Shown: positions 47,297-55,814 of the stretch, piece after piece
Layout: each line of letters starts with the position of its first letter
Position numbering within the stretch: position 1 is the stretch's first letter
Assembly: GCA_016214955.1 (NCBI GenBank)
Contig: JACRMN010000015.1
Span: 1 to 64,000 of the forward strand
DNA from: Deltaproteobacteria bacterium
GTDB taxonomy: Bacteria; Myxococcota; Myxococcia; Myxococcales; Anaeromyxobacteraceae
Reading direction: 5' to 3'
Length of the DNA: 64,000 nt
Program-made: the position numbers and the translations under genes
The notes under the pieces: model-generated
The model's database searches: none
What the model was told of the DNA's origin: nothing
The model's input: the letters and a program-made list of their open reading frames with translations, nothing else

Positions 47297-47677
47297 GTGC
47301 TTCCCTCCCTCCAGGGACTCCCCGAGCTCTGGCAGACCCTCTACCGGGGCCGCGGCTTCATGCTCCGCGCCGTGGCCCGCGAGCCGCGAGCAGCCGCCAC
47401 CTCCCGCGCCGAGGCGGCGGTGCAGGCCCGGCGCGGAGACATCCTGGACTTCAAGGCGTTCAGCAACCTGGCCCTCAACCTCCTCGTCGAGATCGAGGCG
47501 GCCGCGGTGGTTGGGCTCGCCGACGAGCTCGAGGGGCTCGGCTGGCCCGTCGAGCTCGAGCCGCCGCGCCAGGCGCTGCTGGCCCGCGCGGGCGAGCGAC
47601 TCGAGGGGACGGTGCGGCTCGACTTCCCGGACGGCGACGGCGAGCTCGTCATCCCGCTGCCCAGGGTGCCGGGGTAG
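47297..47677 (+). CDS. Hypothetical protein
   Basis: This ORF of 126 residues is basic at the start (LYRGRGFMLRAVAREPRAAA) and acidic later, with a helical middle (FKAFSNLALNLLVEIEAAAVV) and LDFPDGDGELVIPLPRVPG at the end. I do not recognise a family. I use GTG 47297; a TTG at 47261 would add 12 residues. It lies between the YchJ gene and a lipoprotein gene with no overlap. Confidence 0.5.
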   Translation: MLPSLQGLPELWQTLYRGRGFMLRAVAREPRAAATSRAEAAVQARRGDILDFKAFSNLALNLLVEIEAAAVVGLADELEGLGWPVELEPPRQALLARAGERLEGTVRLDFPDGDGELVIPLPRVPG

Positions 47678-47814
47678 GCAGGGAGCTCGCGAAGGGAGCA
47701 CCGCGGCCGCTGGCGTGCATCGTGCAGTAGCTGGTGGATGCGACCGCGGCACGAGCGCCTGCCGCGCCGTCGCGGAGCACTCCACCCCTGGCGATCGGAA
47801 GACGGAGAGAGCCA

Positions 47815-48188
47815 TGGGCAGGATACCTGGACGAACGGCGCTGAGCCTACTCGGCATCATCGCGGTCATGACCGCGGTCGGCTGCACGGTCGTCACCGAC
47901 CCGGGCAGCAACAACTCCGACGGGACGATCACCATCCAGAACAGCTCCACCCACGTTCTCACCGGGGTCTACGTCGCTGCGGCGACCCAGAGCGGCTGGG
48001 GACCGAACCTCCTTCCCGACGTGCTCTTCACCAGCGAGCAGATCACCGTCCAGGTGGCCTGCAGCACCTACGACGTGATGGTCACCGACGATCGGCAGCG
48101 CGGCTGCGTGCTGGGCAGCCTCGACCTCTGCTTCTCCGACCACCTGTGGGTGATCGACAACAGCACGCTGCGGAACTGCGGCTACTGA
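47815..48188 (+). CDS. Small lipoprotein
   Basis: The ORF begins with the ATG at 47814-47816 and encodes 124 residues. The signal peptide (TALSLLGIIAVMTAVGC) ends in a lipobox Cys. The mature part has Ser/Thr/Asn-rich NNSDGTITIQNSSTHVLTGV and three or four Cys that may pair. A strong purine run (GACGGAGAGAG) precedes the start. No family is recognised. It is probably an outer-membrane-attached protein. Confidence 0.65.
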
Positions 48189-48295
48189 CCGCGGCCCTGC
48201 CGGCGGGCCTCGGGGGCGCGCGACGCGCCTCTCGAGGCCGTCCGCGGTGGCGCGGCCGCGCGGCACCTGGAGCGAGTTGGTGGCGGGCCGTCTGG

Positions 48296-48309
48296 ACGTT
48301 CGGGAACGT
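48296..48309. promoter_or_regulatory. Palindrome upstream of eutB
   Basis: ACGTTC-GG-GAACGT is a perfect 6-bp inverted repeat about 100 bp before the eutB ATG, inside a larger GGCGGG/CCCGCC pair (48292 region to about 48317). It is a candidate operator for the eut genes. No cobalamin riboswitch motif was seen in 48189-48411. Confidence 0.45.
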
Positions 48310-48411
48310 ATTTCCCGCCGAGTGCGCGGCCGCCGCCCCGGTCCTGCGAGCCACGGCGGGCTCACCCCGGGGGCGTTTCGCTCCCCGCCTGGCCCCGCTA
48401 CGCTCCCGGCG

Positions 48412-49815
48412 ATGTCCCGCTACGCCGCCACGGTGGGCCGCACCCGCTTCGCCTTCCGCGACCTCCGCGAGGTGATGGCCAGGGCCTCGGCGCCGAAGTC
48501 GGGCGACGAGCTGGCCGGCCTCGCCGCCGGCTCCGCCCGGGAGCGGGTGGCTGCGCGCGCGGTGCTGGCCGACGTGCCGCTGGTCCGCTTCCTGGAGGAG
48601 CCGCTCGTCCCCTACGAGACCGACGAGGTGACGCGGCTCATCCTGGACGGCCACGACGCCGCCGCCTTCGCGCCGGTAAAGGAGCTCACCGTGGGGGCGC
48701 TGCGCGAGTGGCTCCTCGCCTACGAGACCGACGCGCCGCTGCTCGCTGCGCTGGCCCCGGGCCTCACCCCCGAGATGGCCGCCGCGGTGGTGAAGCTGAT
48801 GCGCAACCAGGATCTCGTGCTGGTGGCGCGGAAGTGCCGGGTGGTGACCCGCTTCCGCAACACCCTGGGCCTGCCGGGCCGCCTGGCGGTGCGGCTGCAG
48901 CCCAACCACCCCACCGACGATCCGGCCGGCATCGCCGCCAGCGTGGTGGACGGCCTCCTCTACGGCTGCGGCGACGCGGTCATCGGCGTGAACCCGGCCA
49001 CCGACTCGGTGGCCGGGGTGGAGGGCCTCACCCGGCAGCTCGCCGAGCTGGTCGAGCGCTTCCGCATCCCCACCCAGGCCTGCGTGCTGTCCCACGTGAC
49101 CACCGCGCTGCAGGTGATGGCCCGCGGCGCGCCGGTGGACCTGGTCTTCCAGTCGGTGGCCGGCACCGAGGCCGCCAACCGCGCCTTCGGCGTCTCGCTC
49201 CCGCTCCTCGCCGAGGCGCGCGACGCGGCCCTGGCGCTCCGGCGCGGCTCGCTCGGCGACAACGTCATGTACTTCGAGACCGGCCAGGGCTCGGCGCTCT
49301 CGGCCGAGGCCCACCACGGCGTGGACCAGCAGACCTGCGAGGCCCGCGCCTACGCGGTCTGTCGCCGCTTCGCGCCGCTGCTCGTCAACTCGGTGGTGGG
49401 CTTCATCGGCCCCGAGTACCTCTACGACGGCAAGCAGATCACCCGCGCCGGCCTGGAGGACCACTGCACCGGCAAGCTCCTCGGCCTGCCCATGGGCGTC
49501 GACGTCTGCTACACGAACCACGCTGAGGCCGACCAGGACGACATGGACGTGCTGCTGACGGCGCTCGGCGCCGCCGGCGTGAGCTACGTGATGGGCGTGC
49601 CCGGGGCCGACGACGTGATGCTGGGTTACCAGTCCACGAGCTTCTACGACAGCCACTACCTCCGGCAGGTGCTGGGGCTGCGGCCGGCCCCCGAGTTCGA
49701 GGCCTGGCTCCAGGAGATGGGCATCCTCGACGAGGACCTGCGGCTCCGGCCGCTGGCGCGCGGCCACCGGCTCCTCGAGGCGGCCTCGCCCCGGGCGCGG
49801 GAGGGCGCGCGGTGA
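48412..49815 (+). CDS. eutB: Ethanolamine ammonia-lyase large subunit
   Basis: EutB, with EutC and adenosylcobalamin, splits ethanolamine into acetaldehyde and ammonia. The 467 residues show the family segments VKLMRNQDLVLVARKCRVVT, LQPNHPTDDPAGIAASVVDG, DAVIGVNPATDSV, YFETGQGSALSAEAHHGVDQ and VDVCYTNHAEADQDDMDVL. No other eut gene, shell protein or reactivase is nearby, so this is the minimal EutBC form. The GTGA overlap couples it to eutC. Start ATG 48412 is the family N-terminus. Confidence 0.95.
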   Translation: MSRYAATVGRTRFAFRDLREVMARASAPKSGDELAGLAAGSARERVAARAVLADVPLVRFLEEPLVPYETDEVTRLILDGHDAAAFAPVKELTVGALREWLLAYETDAPLLAALAPGLTPEMAAAVVKLMRNQDLVLVARKCRVVTRFRNTLGLPGRLAVRLQPNHPTDDPAGIAASVVDGLLYGCGDAVIGVNPATDSVAGVEGLTRQLAELVERFRIPTQACVLSHVTTALQVMARGAPVDLVFQSVAGTEAANRAFGVSLPLLAEARDAALALRRGSLGDNVMYFETGQGSALSAEAHHGVDQQTCEARAYAVCRRFAPLLVNSVVGFIGPEYLYDGKQITRAGLEDHCTGKLLGLPMGVDVCYTNHAEADQDDMDVLLTALGAAGVSYVMGVPGADDVMLGYQSTSFYDSHYLRQVLGLRPAPEFEAWLQEMGILDEDLRLRPLARGHRLLEAASPRAREGAR

Positions 49816-50564
49816 CCGCCCGCCCCGACCCCTGGGCCGACCTGCGGTCGCTCACGCGGGCGCGCATCGCCCTCGGCCGGGCCGGCGGCTCCCTGCCCAC
49901 CGCCGAGTGGCTCGGCTTCTCGGCGGCCCACGCGGCGGCGCGCGACGCGGTCTGGGCCGAGCTGGATCTCGACCGGCTCGACGCCGACCTCGGAGCCCGC
50001 GGCCTCGGCCCGTCGCTGCGGCTCGCCTCGCAGGCGCCCGACCGCGCCACCTACCTGAGGCGCCCCGACCTGGGCCGGCGCCTCGACGCGGCCAGCGCCG
50101 CGCGCCTCGCGGCAGCCGCACCCGCGGGAGGCTGCGACGTCGCGCTCCTCGTGGGCGACGGCCTCTCCGCCGGCGCCGCCCAGGGGCACGCCCCGGCCCT
50201 GGCCGCGGCGCTCGCCGCGCGGCTGCGGGCGCGGGGGCTCGCGCTCGGACCGGTGGCCGCGGTGCGGCAGGCGCGCGTCGCCGTGCAGGACCCGGTGGGC
50301 CAGGCCCTCGGCGCCCGAGCCGCCGTCGTGCTGCTCGGCGAGAGGCCCGGCCTGGGTGCGCCCGAGAGCCTGGGCGCCTACCTGGTGCTCGGCCCGCGCC
50401 CGGGCCGCACCGACGCCGAGCGCAACTGCGTCTCCAACGTGCGGCCCGAGGGCATGCCGGTGGAGGGCGCGGCGGACCTGCTGGCCTGGCTCACCGGCGA
50501 GGCGCTGTGGCGCGGTCTCTCGGGCGTGGGGCTGAAGGACGAGCGCGGGCTGCTGGGGCCGTAG
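49812..50564 (+). CDS. eutC: Ethanolamine ammonia-lyase small subunit
   Basis: EutC (250 residues) binds cobalamin and stabilises the EutB active site. DPWADLRSLTRARIALGRAG, ALLVGDGLSAGAAQ, RQARVAVQDPVGQALGARA and GERPGLGAPESLGAYL are conserved. The C-terminal TDAERNCVSNVRPEGM is also typical. GTG 49812 overlaps the eutB stop. A LysR regulator converges 6 nt beyond the end. Confidence 0.95.
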   Translation: MTARPDPWADLRSLTRARIALGRAGGSLPTAEWLGFSAAHAAARDAVWAELDLDRLDADLGARGLGPSLRLASQAPDRATYLRRPDLGRRLDAASAARLAAAAPAGGCDVALLVGDGLSAGAAQGHAPALAAALAARLRARGLALGPVAAVRQARVAVQDPVGQALGARAAVVLLGERPGLGAPESLGAYLVLGPRPGRTDAERNCVSNVRPEGMPVEGAADLLAWLTGEALWRGLSGVGLKDERGLLGP

Positions 50565-50570
50565 TCCCGC

Positions 50571-51464
50571 CTACCCGCTGAGGATGGGCCGGAGCGCGTC
50601 GAGCTCCTCGACGACGAAGTCGAAGAAGGCGGCCACCCGCGGCGTGCGCCGGAGCTCGGGGGTGGTGAGCAGGCGCCAGGCGCGCGTCAGCTCCTCGATG
50701 GGCCCGAGCACCCGGACGAGGTCGGGCTCGGCGTCGCCGAGGGCGGTGGGCAGCGGCGCCAGGCCGACCCCCGACCTCGCCGCCGACACCAGCCCCAGCA
50801 CGCCGTCGGCGCGCGCCACCGGTGGGGTCCCGGGCGCCACCTGCCGCAGCCAGGCGGCGGCCCGGTGGCCGGCCATCGACTCGTCGAGCCCCACCAGCGC
50901 GTGGCGCGCCAGCTCGGCGACCGAGCCCGGCCGGCCCGCGCGCTCCAGGTAGCCTCGGCTGCCGTAGACCGCCCAGAGGGAGTCGGCGACCTTGCGGCCC
51001 ACGAGGTCGGAGTCCTCGGCGTCGCCCGAGCGCAGCGCCACGTCGGCCTCGCCCTTCTGGAGATCGAGCACCCGGTCGCTCATCACGAACTCGACTCGCA
51101 GGCCGGGGTGGCGCGCGTGGAAGCGGTCGAGCAGCCCGGACCGGGTCAGCCGGTACACCAGCGGCTCCGGGCAGGTCACCCGGATGAGCCCGACGAGGTC
51201 TCGGCGATTCCCCTCGACCTGCTGCTGGAGCGCCTGCGCCGCCTGCTCCATGCGCTCGGCGTGGGGGAGCAGCTCCTGGCCGAGCTCGGTGAGCTGGTAG
51301 CCGGTGGGGTAGCGCTCCACCAGCTGCCGCCCCAGCTGCCGCTCCAGCTCCTTGAGCCGGCGCTGCACGGTGGACTGATCGACGCCGAGCGCGCGGCCGG
51401 CGGCCAGCGTGCTGTGGTGGCGCGCCACGGCCAGGAGGTACTTCAGGTCGTCCCAGTCGAGCAC
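50571..51464 (-). CDS. LysR-family transcriptional regulator
   Basis: The 297-residue protein has an N-terminal winged helix (LKYLLAVARHHSTLAAGRAL, GVDQSTVQRRLKELERQLG) and a LysR substrate-binding domain (LRVEFVMSDRVLDLQKGEAD, ARSGVGLAPLPTALG). GTG 51464 is the best start. It lies between eutC and a cupin gene, on the opposite strand. Its effector is unknown; it may control the cupin protein or neighbours. Confidence 0.88.
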   Translation of the reverse strand: MLDWDDLKYLLAVARHHSTLAAGRALGVDQSTVQRRLKELERQLGRQLVERYPTGYQLTELGQELLPHAERMEQAAQALQQQVEGNRRDLVGLIRVTCPEPLVYRLTRSGLLDRFHARHPGLRVEFVMSDRVLDLQKGEADVALRSGDAEDSDLVGRKVADSLWAVYGSRGYLERAGRPGSVAELARHALVGLDESMAGHRAAAWLRQVAPGTPPVARADGVLGLVSAARSGVGLAPLPTALGDAEPDLVRVLGPIEELTRAWRLLTTPELRRTPRVAAFFDFVVEELDALRPILSG

Positions 51465-51599
51465 CGGGAGGTTATGCGCTCCTGCGGCCCCCCGCTGCAA
51501 TCCTGCGCCTCCTCCGGGACCGGGGCCGCGCCTAGCTTCCAGGGACGGGCGGCGCAAGGGGCGACGCCAGCGATCAAGGACCCGAGGAGGGTCACGACC

Positions 51600-51968
51600 A
51601 TGATGCGAGAGCTCGGTGTGGCAGCGGTGATGTCCCTCGCGCAGGCGGCTTCGGCCCCGGACCCGACGGTCACCGACGGCGACAAGTACAAGGTCCTGCT
51701 CGAGAACGAGCACGTCCGGGTGCTCTCCTACACCGACGCGCCCGGCGACCGGACGCAGCCGCACCGGCACCCGGCCTTCGTGCTCCACGCGCTCGGGCCC
51801 TTCAAGCGGAAGCTCACCTTCCCCGACGGCCGCACCGCCATCCGCGAGTTCCAGGGCGGCGAGGTCTTCTACTCGGCCGGCGAGGTCCACGTGGGCGAGA
51901 ACGTGGGGGAGACGCCGACGCGGGTGCTGATCGTGGAGCTGAAGGGGGCGGCGATGCCTCGCCCCTAG
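51600..51968 (+). CDS. Cupin-domain protein
   Basis: This protein of 122 residues (ATG 51600, or 51603) has one cupin barrel. TQPHRHPAFVLHAL carries the metal-binding histidines, and REFQGGEVFYSAGEVHVGENVG the second motif. The N-terminal VMSLAQAASA could be a weak signal sequence or simply hydrophobic. Cupins have many functions, and none can be assigned. The GAGG ribosome site is strong. The gene converges with the aminotransferase gene (4-nt overlap). Confidence 0.8.
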   Translation: MMRELGVAAVMSLAQAASAPDPTVTDGDKYKVLLENEHVRVLSYTDAPGDRTQPHRHPAFVLHALGPFKRKLTFPDGRTAIREFQGGEVFYSAGEVHVGENVGETPTRVLIVELKGAAMPRP

Positions 51969-53290
51969 CACTCCTCCCGCACGCACTGCTCCAGGATGTC
52001 CATGCCGGTGTCGACGTCGTACTCGTCGAGCACCAGCGGCGGCGAGAGGCGGAAGGTGCTGCGGCCGCAGCCCAGCAGCAGCAGGCCGCGCTCGAAGGCC
52101 CTGTGGGTGATGCGGCCGATGGCCTCGTCGAACGGCTCCTTCGAGGCCCGGTCCTTCACCAGCTCGACGCCGATCATGAGCCCGCGGCCGCGCACGTCGC
52201 CGACGATGCGGCAGCGCTCCTGCATCGCCCGGGCGCGCGCCAGCATCCGCTCGCCCAGGGCGCGCACGCGGGGCAGCGCCGCCTCGACCACGTCGAGCGT
52301 GGCCAGCGCCGCGGCGCAGGCCACCGGGTTGCCGCCGAAGGTGGAGCCGTGGGAGCCGGCCTTCCAGGTCATCACCGAGGCCCGGGCCACCAGCGCGCCG
52401 ATGGGCAGGCCCGAGCCCAGCCCCTTGGCGGTCACCAGGACGTCGGGCTCGACGCCGGCCCACTCGCAGGCCCACATCTTCCCGGTGCGGCCCACGCCGC
52501 ACTGCACCTCGTCGGCCACCAGCAGGATGCCGTACCTGTCGCAGAGGGCGCGCAGCGCCTGCAGGAAGCCGTCGGGCGGGAGCACGTAGCCGCCCTCGCC
52601 GAGGATGGGCTCCACGAAGATGGCCGCCACGTCGTCGGGGGCCACGTGGCGCTGGAAGAGGTCGGCCTCGATGGCCCGCATGGTCTCGGCCACCGCGCCG
52701 GCCGGGTCGGCGGCGGCGCTGCGGTAGGGGTTGCAGTAGGGCACGTGGTGCACGTCGGGCAGGAAGGGGCCGAAGTGCTGGTGCTGCTTCACCTTGGAGG
52801 AGGTGAGGCTCATGGCGCCGTACGAGCGGCCGTGGAAGGCGCCGTGGAAGGCGATGAGCGCCGGCCGCCGGGTGTGGTAGCGGGCCAGCTTGATGGCGCC
52901 CTCGATGGCCTCGGTGCCGGAGTTGGTGAGGAGCACCCGCTTCTCGCTCGTCCCCGGGCCGAGCCGCGCCAGGCGCTCGGCCAGCGCCGCGAAGCCCTGA
53001 TAGTAGAAGTCGGTGCCGCAGATGTGCAGGAAGCGGCCGGCCTGCTCCCGCACCGCCGCCACCACCGCCGGGTGGTTGTAGCCGGTGGAGGAGACGGCGA
53101 TGCCGGCCATGAAGTCGATGAACCGGTTGCCGTCCACGTCCTCGACCATGGCCCCCTGGCCGCCGCCGATGACCAGCGGGTACTCCTTGATGTACGAGGG
53201 CGAGGTGAAGCGCGCGTCCTGCGCCAGGATGGCCTGGCCCTTCGGCCCCGGCAGCGGCAGCGAGACCCGCGGGTAGCCGCGCGCGCTCAC
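51965..53290 (-). CDS. Class III aminotransferase (GABA/ornithine-type)
   Basis: The 441-residue PLP enzyme has the N-terminal GGGQGAMVEDVDGNRFIDFM, NSGTEAIEGAIKLAR, the Asp of LLVADEVQCGVGRTG, and the PLP lysine in VTAKGLGSGLP. It resembles 4-aminobutyrate or ornithine-type aminotransferases that act on terminal amino groups. GTG 53290 is used, with GGAG 7 nt upstream and translation probably coupled to a small upstream ORF ending in the same GTGA. It is divergent from an aldehyde dehydrogenase that could oxidise its semialdehyde product. Confidence 0.9.
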   Translation of the reverse strand: MSARGYPRVSLPLPGPKGQAILAQDARFTSPSYIKEYPLVIGGGQGAMVEDVDGNRFIDFMAGIAVSSTGYNHPAVVAAVREQAGRFLHICGTDFYYQGFAALAERLARLGPGTSEKRVLLTNSGTEAIEGAIKLARYHTRRPALIAFHGAFHGRSYGAMSLTSSKVKQHQHFGPFLPDVHHVPYCNPYRSAAADPAGAVAETMRAIEADLFQRHVAPDDVAAIFVEPILGEGGYVLPPDGFLQALRALCDRYGILLVADEVQCGVGRTGKMWACEWAGVEPDVLVTAKGLGSGLPIGALVARASVMTWKAGSHGSTFGGNPVACAAALATLDVVEAALPRVRALGERMLARARAMQERCRIVGDVRGRGLMIGVELVKDRASKEPFDEAIGRITHRAFERGLLLLGCGRSTFRLSPPLVLDEYDVDTGMDILEQCVREEC

Positions 53291-53343
53291 GGGCGGACTC
53301 CGCTGCGAGCCGGGGCGTTGACGGTGGCGGTGGCGCTCTGCAT
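53287..53343 (-). CDS. Possible 18-residue upstream peptide coupled to the aminotransferase
   Basis: ATG 53343, preceded by CGGAGATCGCC, opens a small frame MQSATATVNAPARSGVRP whose TGA overlaps the aminotransferase GTG (GTGA). The ribosome site is better than that of the main gene. It may couple or control translation, or be the true start of a frame that I misjudge. Coding status is inferred from spacing and sites alone. Confidence 0.4.
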   Translation of the reverse strand: MQSATATVNAPARSGVRP

Positions 53344-53418
53344 GGCGATCTCCGCGGCATTCCATTTCGGGTCGCCGGGACGGCTGATTTCCCGAGGTAT
53401 CAGAGCAGCTTGACCACG

Positions 53419-53437
53419 ATGATATATAATATATCAT
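53419..53437. promoter_or_regulatory. 19-bp AT-rich palindrome, likely operator
   Basis: ATGATATAT-A-ATATATCAT is perfectly symmetrical about one central base. It is strikingly AT-rich in this GC-rich sequence. It lies between the divergent aminotransferase and aldehyde dehydrogenase genes and overlaps the minus-strand -10. A plus-strand TATAAT at 53425-53430 also falls in it. A GntR gene is part of the plus-strand operon, and its product is the likely ligand. Confidence 0.75.
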
Positions 53438-53451
53438 ACCCGGCCTGACAA
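53423..53451 (-). promoter_or_regulatory. Likely promoter for the aminotransferase gene
   Basis: On the minus strand TTGTCA (53451-53446) and TATATA (53428-53423) are separated by exactly 17 bp, a very good sigma-70-type promoter. Transcription would start near 53416. The -10 lies inside the AT-rich palindrome, so a bound regulator would block RNA polymerase. Confidence 0.6.
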
Positions 53452-53467
53452 GCTCCCGGAGGCCGCG

Positions 53468-55048
53468 ATGACCGCCCCGCCCGCAGCGCCGCAGAAGATC
53501 ACCTACACCTCGGCCAACGTGGACCTGGAGGCCTTCCACCGGGCCTTCGACGCGGCCCTCGCCGACGTGCGGGCGCGGATGGGCCAGCGCCACCCGCTCC
53601 ACATCGGCGGCAAGGCGGTGGAGACCGGCGCCTCGCCGGTGGTGGATCGCTCGCCCATCGACACCGAGCAGGTGCTCGGCCACTTCACCGCCGCCGGGCC
53701 GGCCGAGGTGGACCAGGCGATGCGCGCCGCTCACTCGGCGCAGCGGGCCTGGGCGGCCCGTCCCTGGCAGGAGCGGGTGGCCATCCTGCGCAGGGCCGCC
53801 GCCCTCATCCGCGAGCGCAAGTACACCCTCGCCGCGGTGATGTCGGTCGAGGTCGGCAAGAACCGGATGGAGTCCATGGGCGACGCCGAGGAGTCGGCCG
53901 ACCTCGTCGACTACTACTGCGGCCAGGTCGAGGAGCAGAACGGCTTCACCCGCGACATGAAGCGGATGACCCCCATCGAGAAGAACACCGAGCTCCTGCG
54001 CCCCTTCGGCGTCTTCGCCTGCGTGGCCCCCTTCAACTTCCCGCTGGCGCTCTCCACCGGCATGTCGTCGGCGGCGCTCGTGACCGGCAACGCCGTGGTC
54101 TACAAGCCGGCCGAGGACACGCCCTGGACCGGCATGGAGCTCCACGACGTCTACCGCGACGCCGGCGTGCCGGCGGGCGTCTTCAACTACCTCTCCGGCC
54201 GCGGCCGCGAGATGGGCGACGCGCTCTGGTCCCACCCGCTCTGCGACGGCGTGGTCTTCACCGGCTCGCGCGAGGTGGGGATGCGCATCTTCCACGGCCT
54301 CTCGCAGCGCTGGGTGAAGCCCTGCCTGATGGAGCTGGGCGGCAAGAACGCCGTCACCGTCACCCGCACGGCCGACCTCGACATGGCCGCCGAGGGGGTG
54401 ATGCGCTCCACCTTCGGGCTCCAGGGGCAGAAGTGCAGCGCCACCAGCCGCGTCTACGTGGACCGGACCGTGGCCGCGCCCTTCCTGGAGAAGCTGCTGG
54501 CCCGCACCCGCGCCATCGCCATCGGCGACGTCACCCGGAAGGACTCCTGGTTCGGACCGGTCATCAACCAGAAGGCGGTGGACCGCTACGGCAAGGCGGT
54601 GGAGCGGGCCCGGCGCGAGGGCAAGGTGCTGCTGGGCGGCGAGCGGCTCCACGGCCCCGGGCTGGAGCGCGGCTTCTTCGTGGCCCCCACGGTCGCCGAG
54701 CTGCCGCTCACGAGCGAGCTCTTCCTGGAGGAGCTGTTCCTGCCCTTCCTCTCCCTGGGCGTGGTGGACTCCTTCGACCAGGCAATCGCCGAGAGCAACC
54801 GGGCCGACTACGGGCTCACCGCCGGCCTCTACACCGCCGACCGCGGCGAGATCGCCCGCTGGTTCGACGAGATCGAGGCCGGGGTCTGCTACGTGAACAA
54901 GCGCAGCGGCGCCACCACCGGCGCCTGGCCCGGCGCCCAGCCCTTCTGCGGCTGGAAGGGCAGCGGCGCCACCGGCAAGGGCGGCTGCGGCCCCTGGTAC
55001 GTGCAGCAGTTCGCGCGCGAGCAGAGCCGCACCCTGGTGGAGGAGTGA
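53468..55048 (+). CDS. Aldehyde dehydrogenase, 1-pyrroline-5-carboxylate dehydrogenase type
   Basis: The 526-residue enzyme oxidises an aldehyde to an acid with NAD. FNFPLALSTGMSSAALVTGN, the general base Glu in LMELGGKN, the catalytic Cys in GLQGQKCSATSR and CYVNKRSGATTGAWPGAQPF are hallmarks of P5CDH-like (L-glutamate gamma-semialdehyde) enzymes. It may act on the semialdehyde made by the divergent or downstream aminotransferase. GGAGG is well placed before ATG 53468. It is the first gene of an operon with GntR, CoA-transferase and a second aminotransferase. Confidence 0.9.
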   Translation: MTAPPAAPQKITYTSANVDLEAFHRAFDAALADVRARMGQRHPLHIGGKAVETGASPVVDRSPIDTEQVLGHFTAAGPAEVDQAMRAAHSAQRAWAARPWQERVAILRRAAALIRERKYTLAAVMSVEVGKNRMESMGDAEESADLVDYYCGQVEEQNGFTRDMKRMTPIEKNTELLRPFGVFACVAPFNFPLALSTGMSSAALVTGNAVVYKPAEDTPWTGMELHDVYRDAGVPAGVFNYLSGRGREMGDALWSHPLCDGVVFTGSREVGMRIFHGLSQRWVKPCLMELGGKNAVTVTRTADLDMAAEGVMRSTFGLQGQKCSATSRVYVDRTVAAPFLEKLLARTRAIAIGDVTRKDSWFGPVINQKAVDRYGKAVERARREGKVLLGGERLHGPGLERGFFVAPTVAELPLTSELFLEELFLPFLSLGVVDSFDQAIAESNRADYGLTAGLYTADRGEIARWFDEIEAGVCYVNKRSGATTGAWPGAQPFCGWKGSGATGKGGCGPWYVQQFAREQSRTLVEE

Positions 55049-55779
55049 TGACCGGCCGCGCCTCGCCGGCGCCGCGCGCGCCCGCGCCGGGCGCGGGGCA
55101 CGGCCTGCACCTCGAGCGGCTGGGCCGCCAGCGCCCGGCGGTGCCGCGGCAGGCCTCGCACGAGTGGGTGGCCGACGTGCTGCGCCAGGCCATCACCAGC
55201 GGCCAGCTCCGGGCCAACGACCCGCTGCCGCAGCAGGAGATCGCCGCCCGGCTGCACGTGAGCCACATCCCGGTGCGGGAGGCGCTGCGGCAGCTGCAGT
55301 CGGAGGGGCTGGTCACCTACCAGCCCAACCGCGGCGCCGCGGTCACCGCCCACACGCCCGGGGAGATCCGGGAGATCTACGAGATCCGGGTGATCCTCGA
55401 GACCGCCGCCATCCGCGACGCCGCCGCCCGGCTGCCGGCCGGGGCGCTGGGCCGGGCCGAGCGGCTGCTCGACGAGGCCGAGCGCACCCGGGACCCCATC
55501 GCCTGGGGCGCGCACGACCTCGACTTCCACCGCCTCCTCTACGGCCTGGAGGAGCGGCCGCGGCTGCGCGAGCTCATCGACGGGCTCCTGGCCCGGGTGG
55601 ACCGGTACTGGCTGGTGCACGGCCTCTCGCCGCGCGACCGCAAGGCCTTCGAGGCCGACCACCGCCAGCTCCTGGCGGCGGTGCGGGCGCGGGACGGCGA
55701 GCGGGCCGCGAGGCTCCTGGCGCAGCACCTCGGCGGCGCCGCGGAGAAGCTCTGCCTGGCGCTGGGGCGGCAGGCCTGA
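55048..55779 (+). CDS. GntR-family regulator with FCD domain
   Basis: The 243-residue protein has a GntR winged helix (WVADVLRQAITSGQL, PLPQQEIAARLHVSHIPVRE, ALRQLQSEGLVTYQPNRG) and an all-helical FCD ligand domain with metal-binding residues (EIYEIRVILETAAIR, DFHRLLYG, DHRQLLAAVRARD). Its ATG overlaps the aldehyde dehydrogenase stop by one base. It is expected to repress the two divergent units through the palindrome at 53419-53437 and to release it with a pathway acid. Confidence 0.9.
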   Translation: MTGRASPAPRAPAPGAGHGLHLERLGRQRPAVPRQASHEWVADVLRQAITSGQLRANDPLPQQEIAARLHVSHIPVREALRQLQSEGLVTYQPNRGAAVTAHTPGEIREIYEIRVILETAAIRDAAARLPAGALGRAERLLDEAERTRDPIAWGAHDLDFHRLLYGLEERPRLRELIDGLLARVDRYWLVHGLSPRDRKAFEADHRQLLAAVRARDGERAARLLAQHLGGAAEKLCLALGRQA

Positions 55780-55814
55780 CGGCGGTCCCGCGGCAGCGGG
55801 CCCCAGGGGGATCG

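Noticed and set aside
48189-48411. Cobalamin riboswitch before eutB
   Set aside because: No B12-box-like sequence or typical long fold is visible; only short palindromes are seen.
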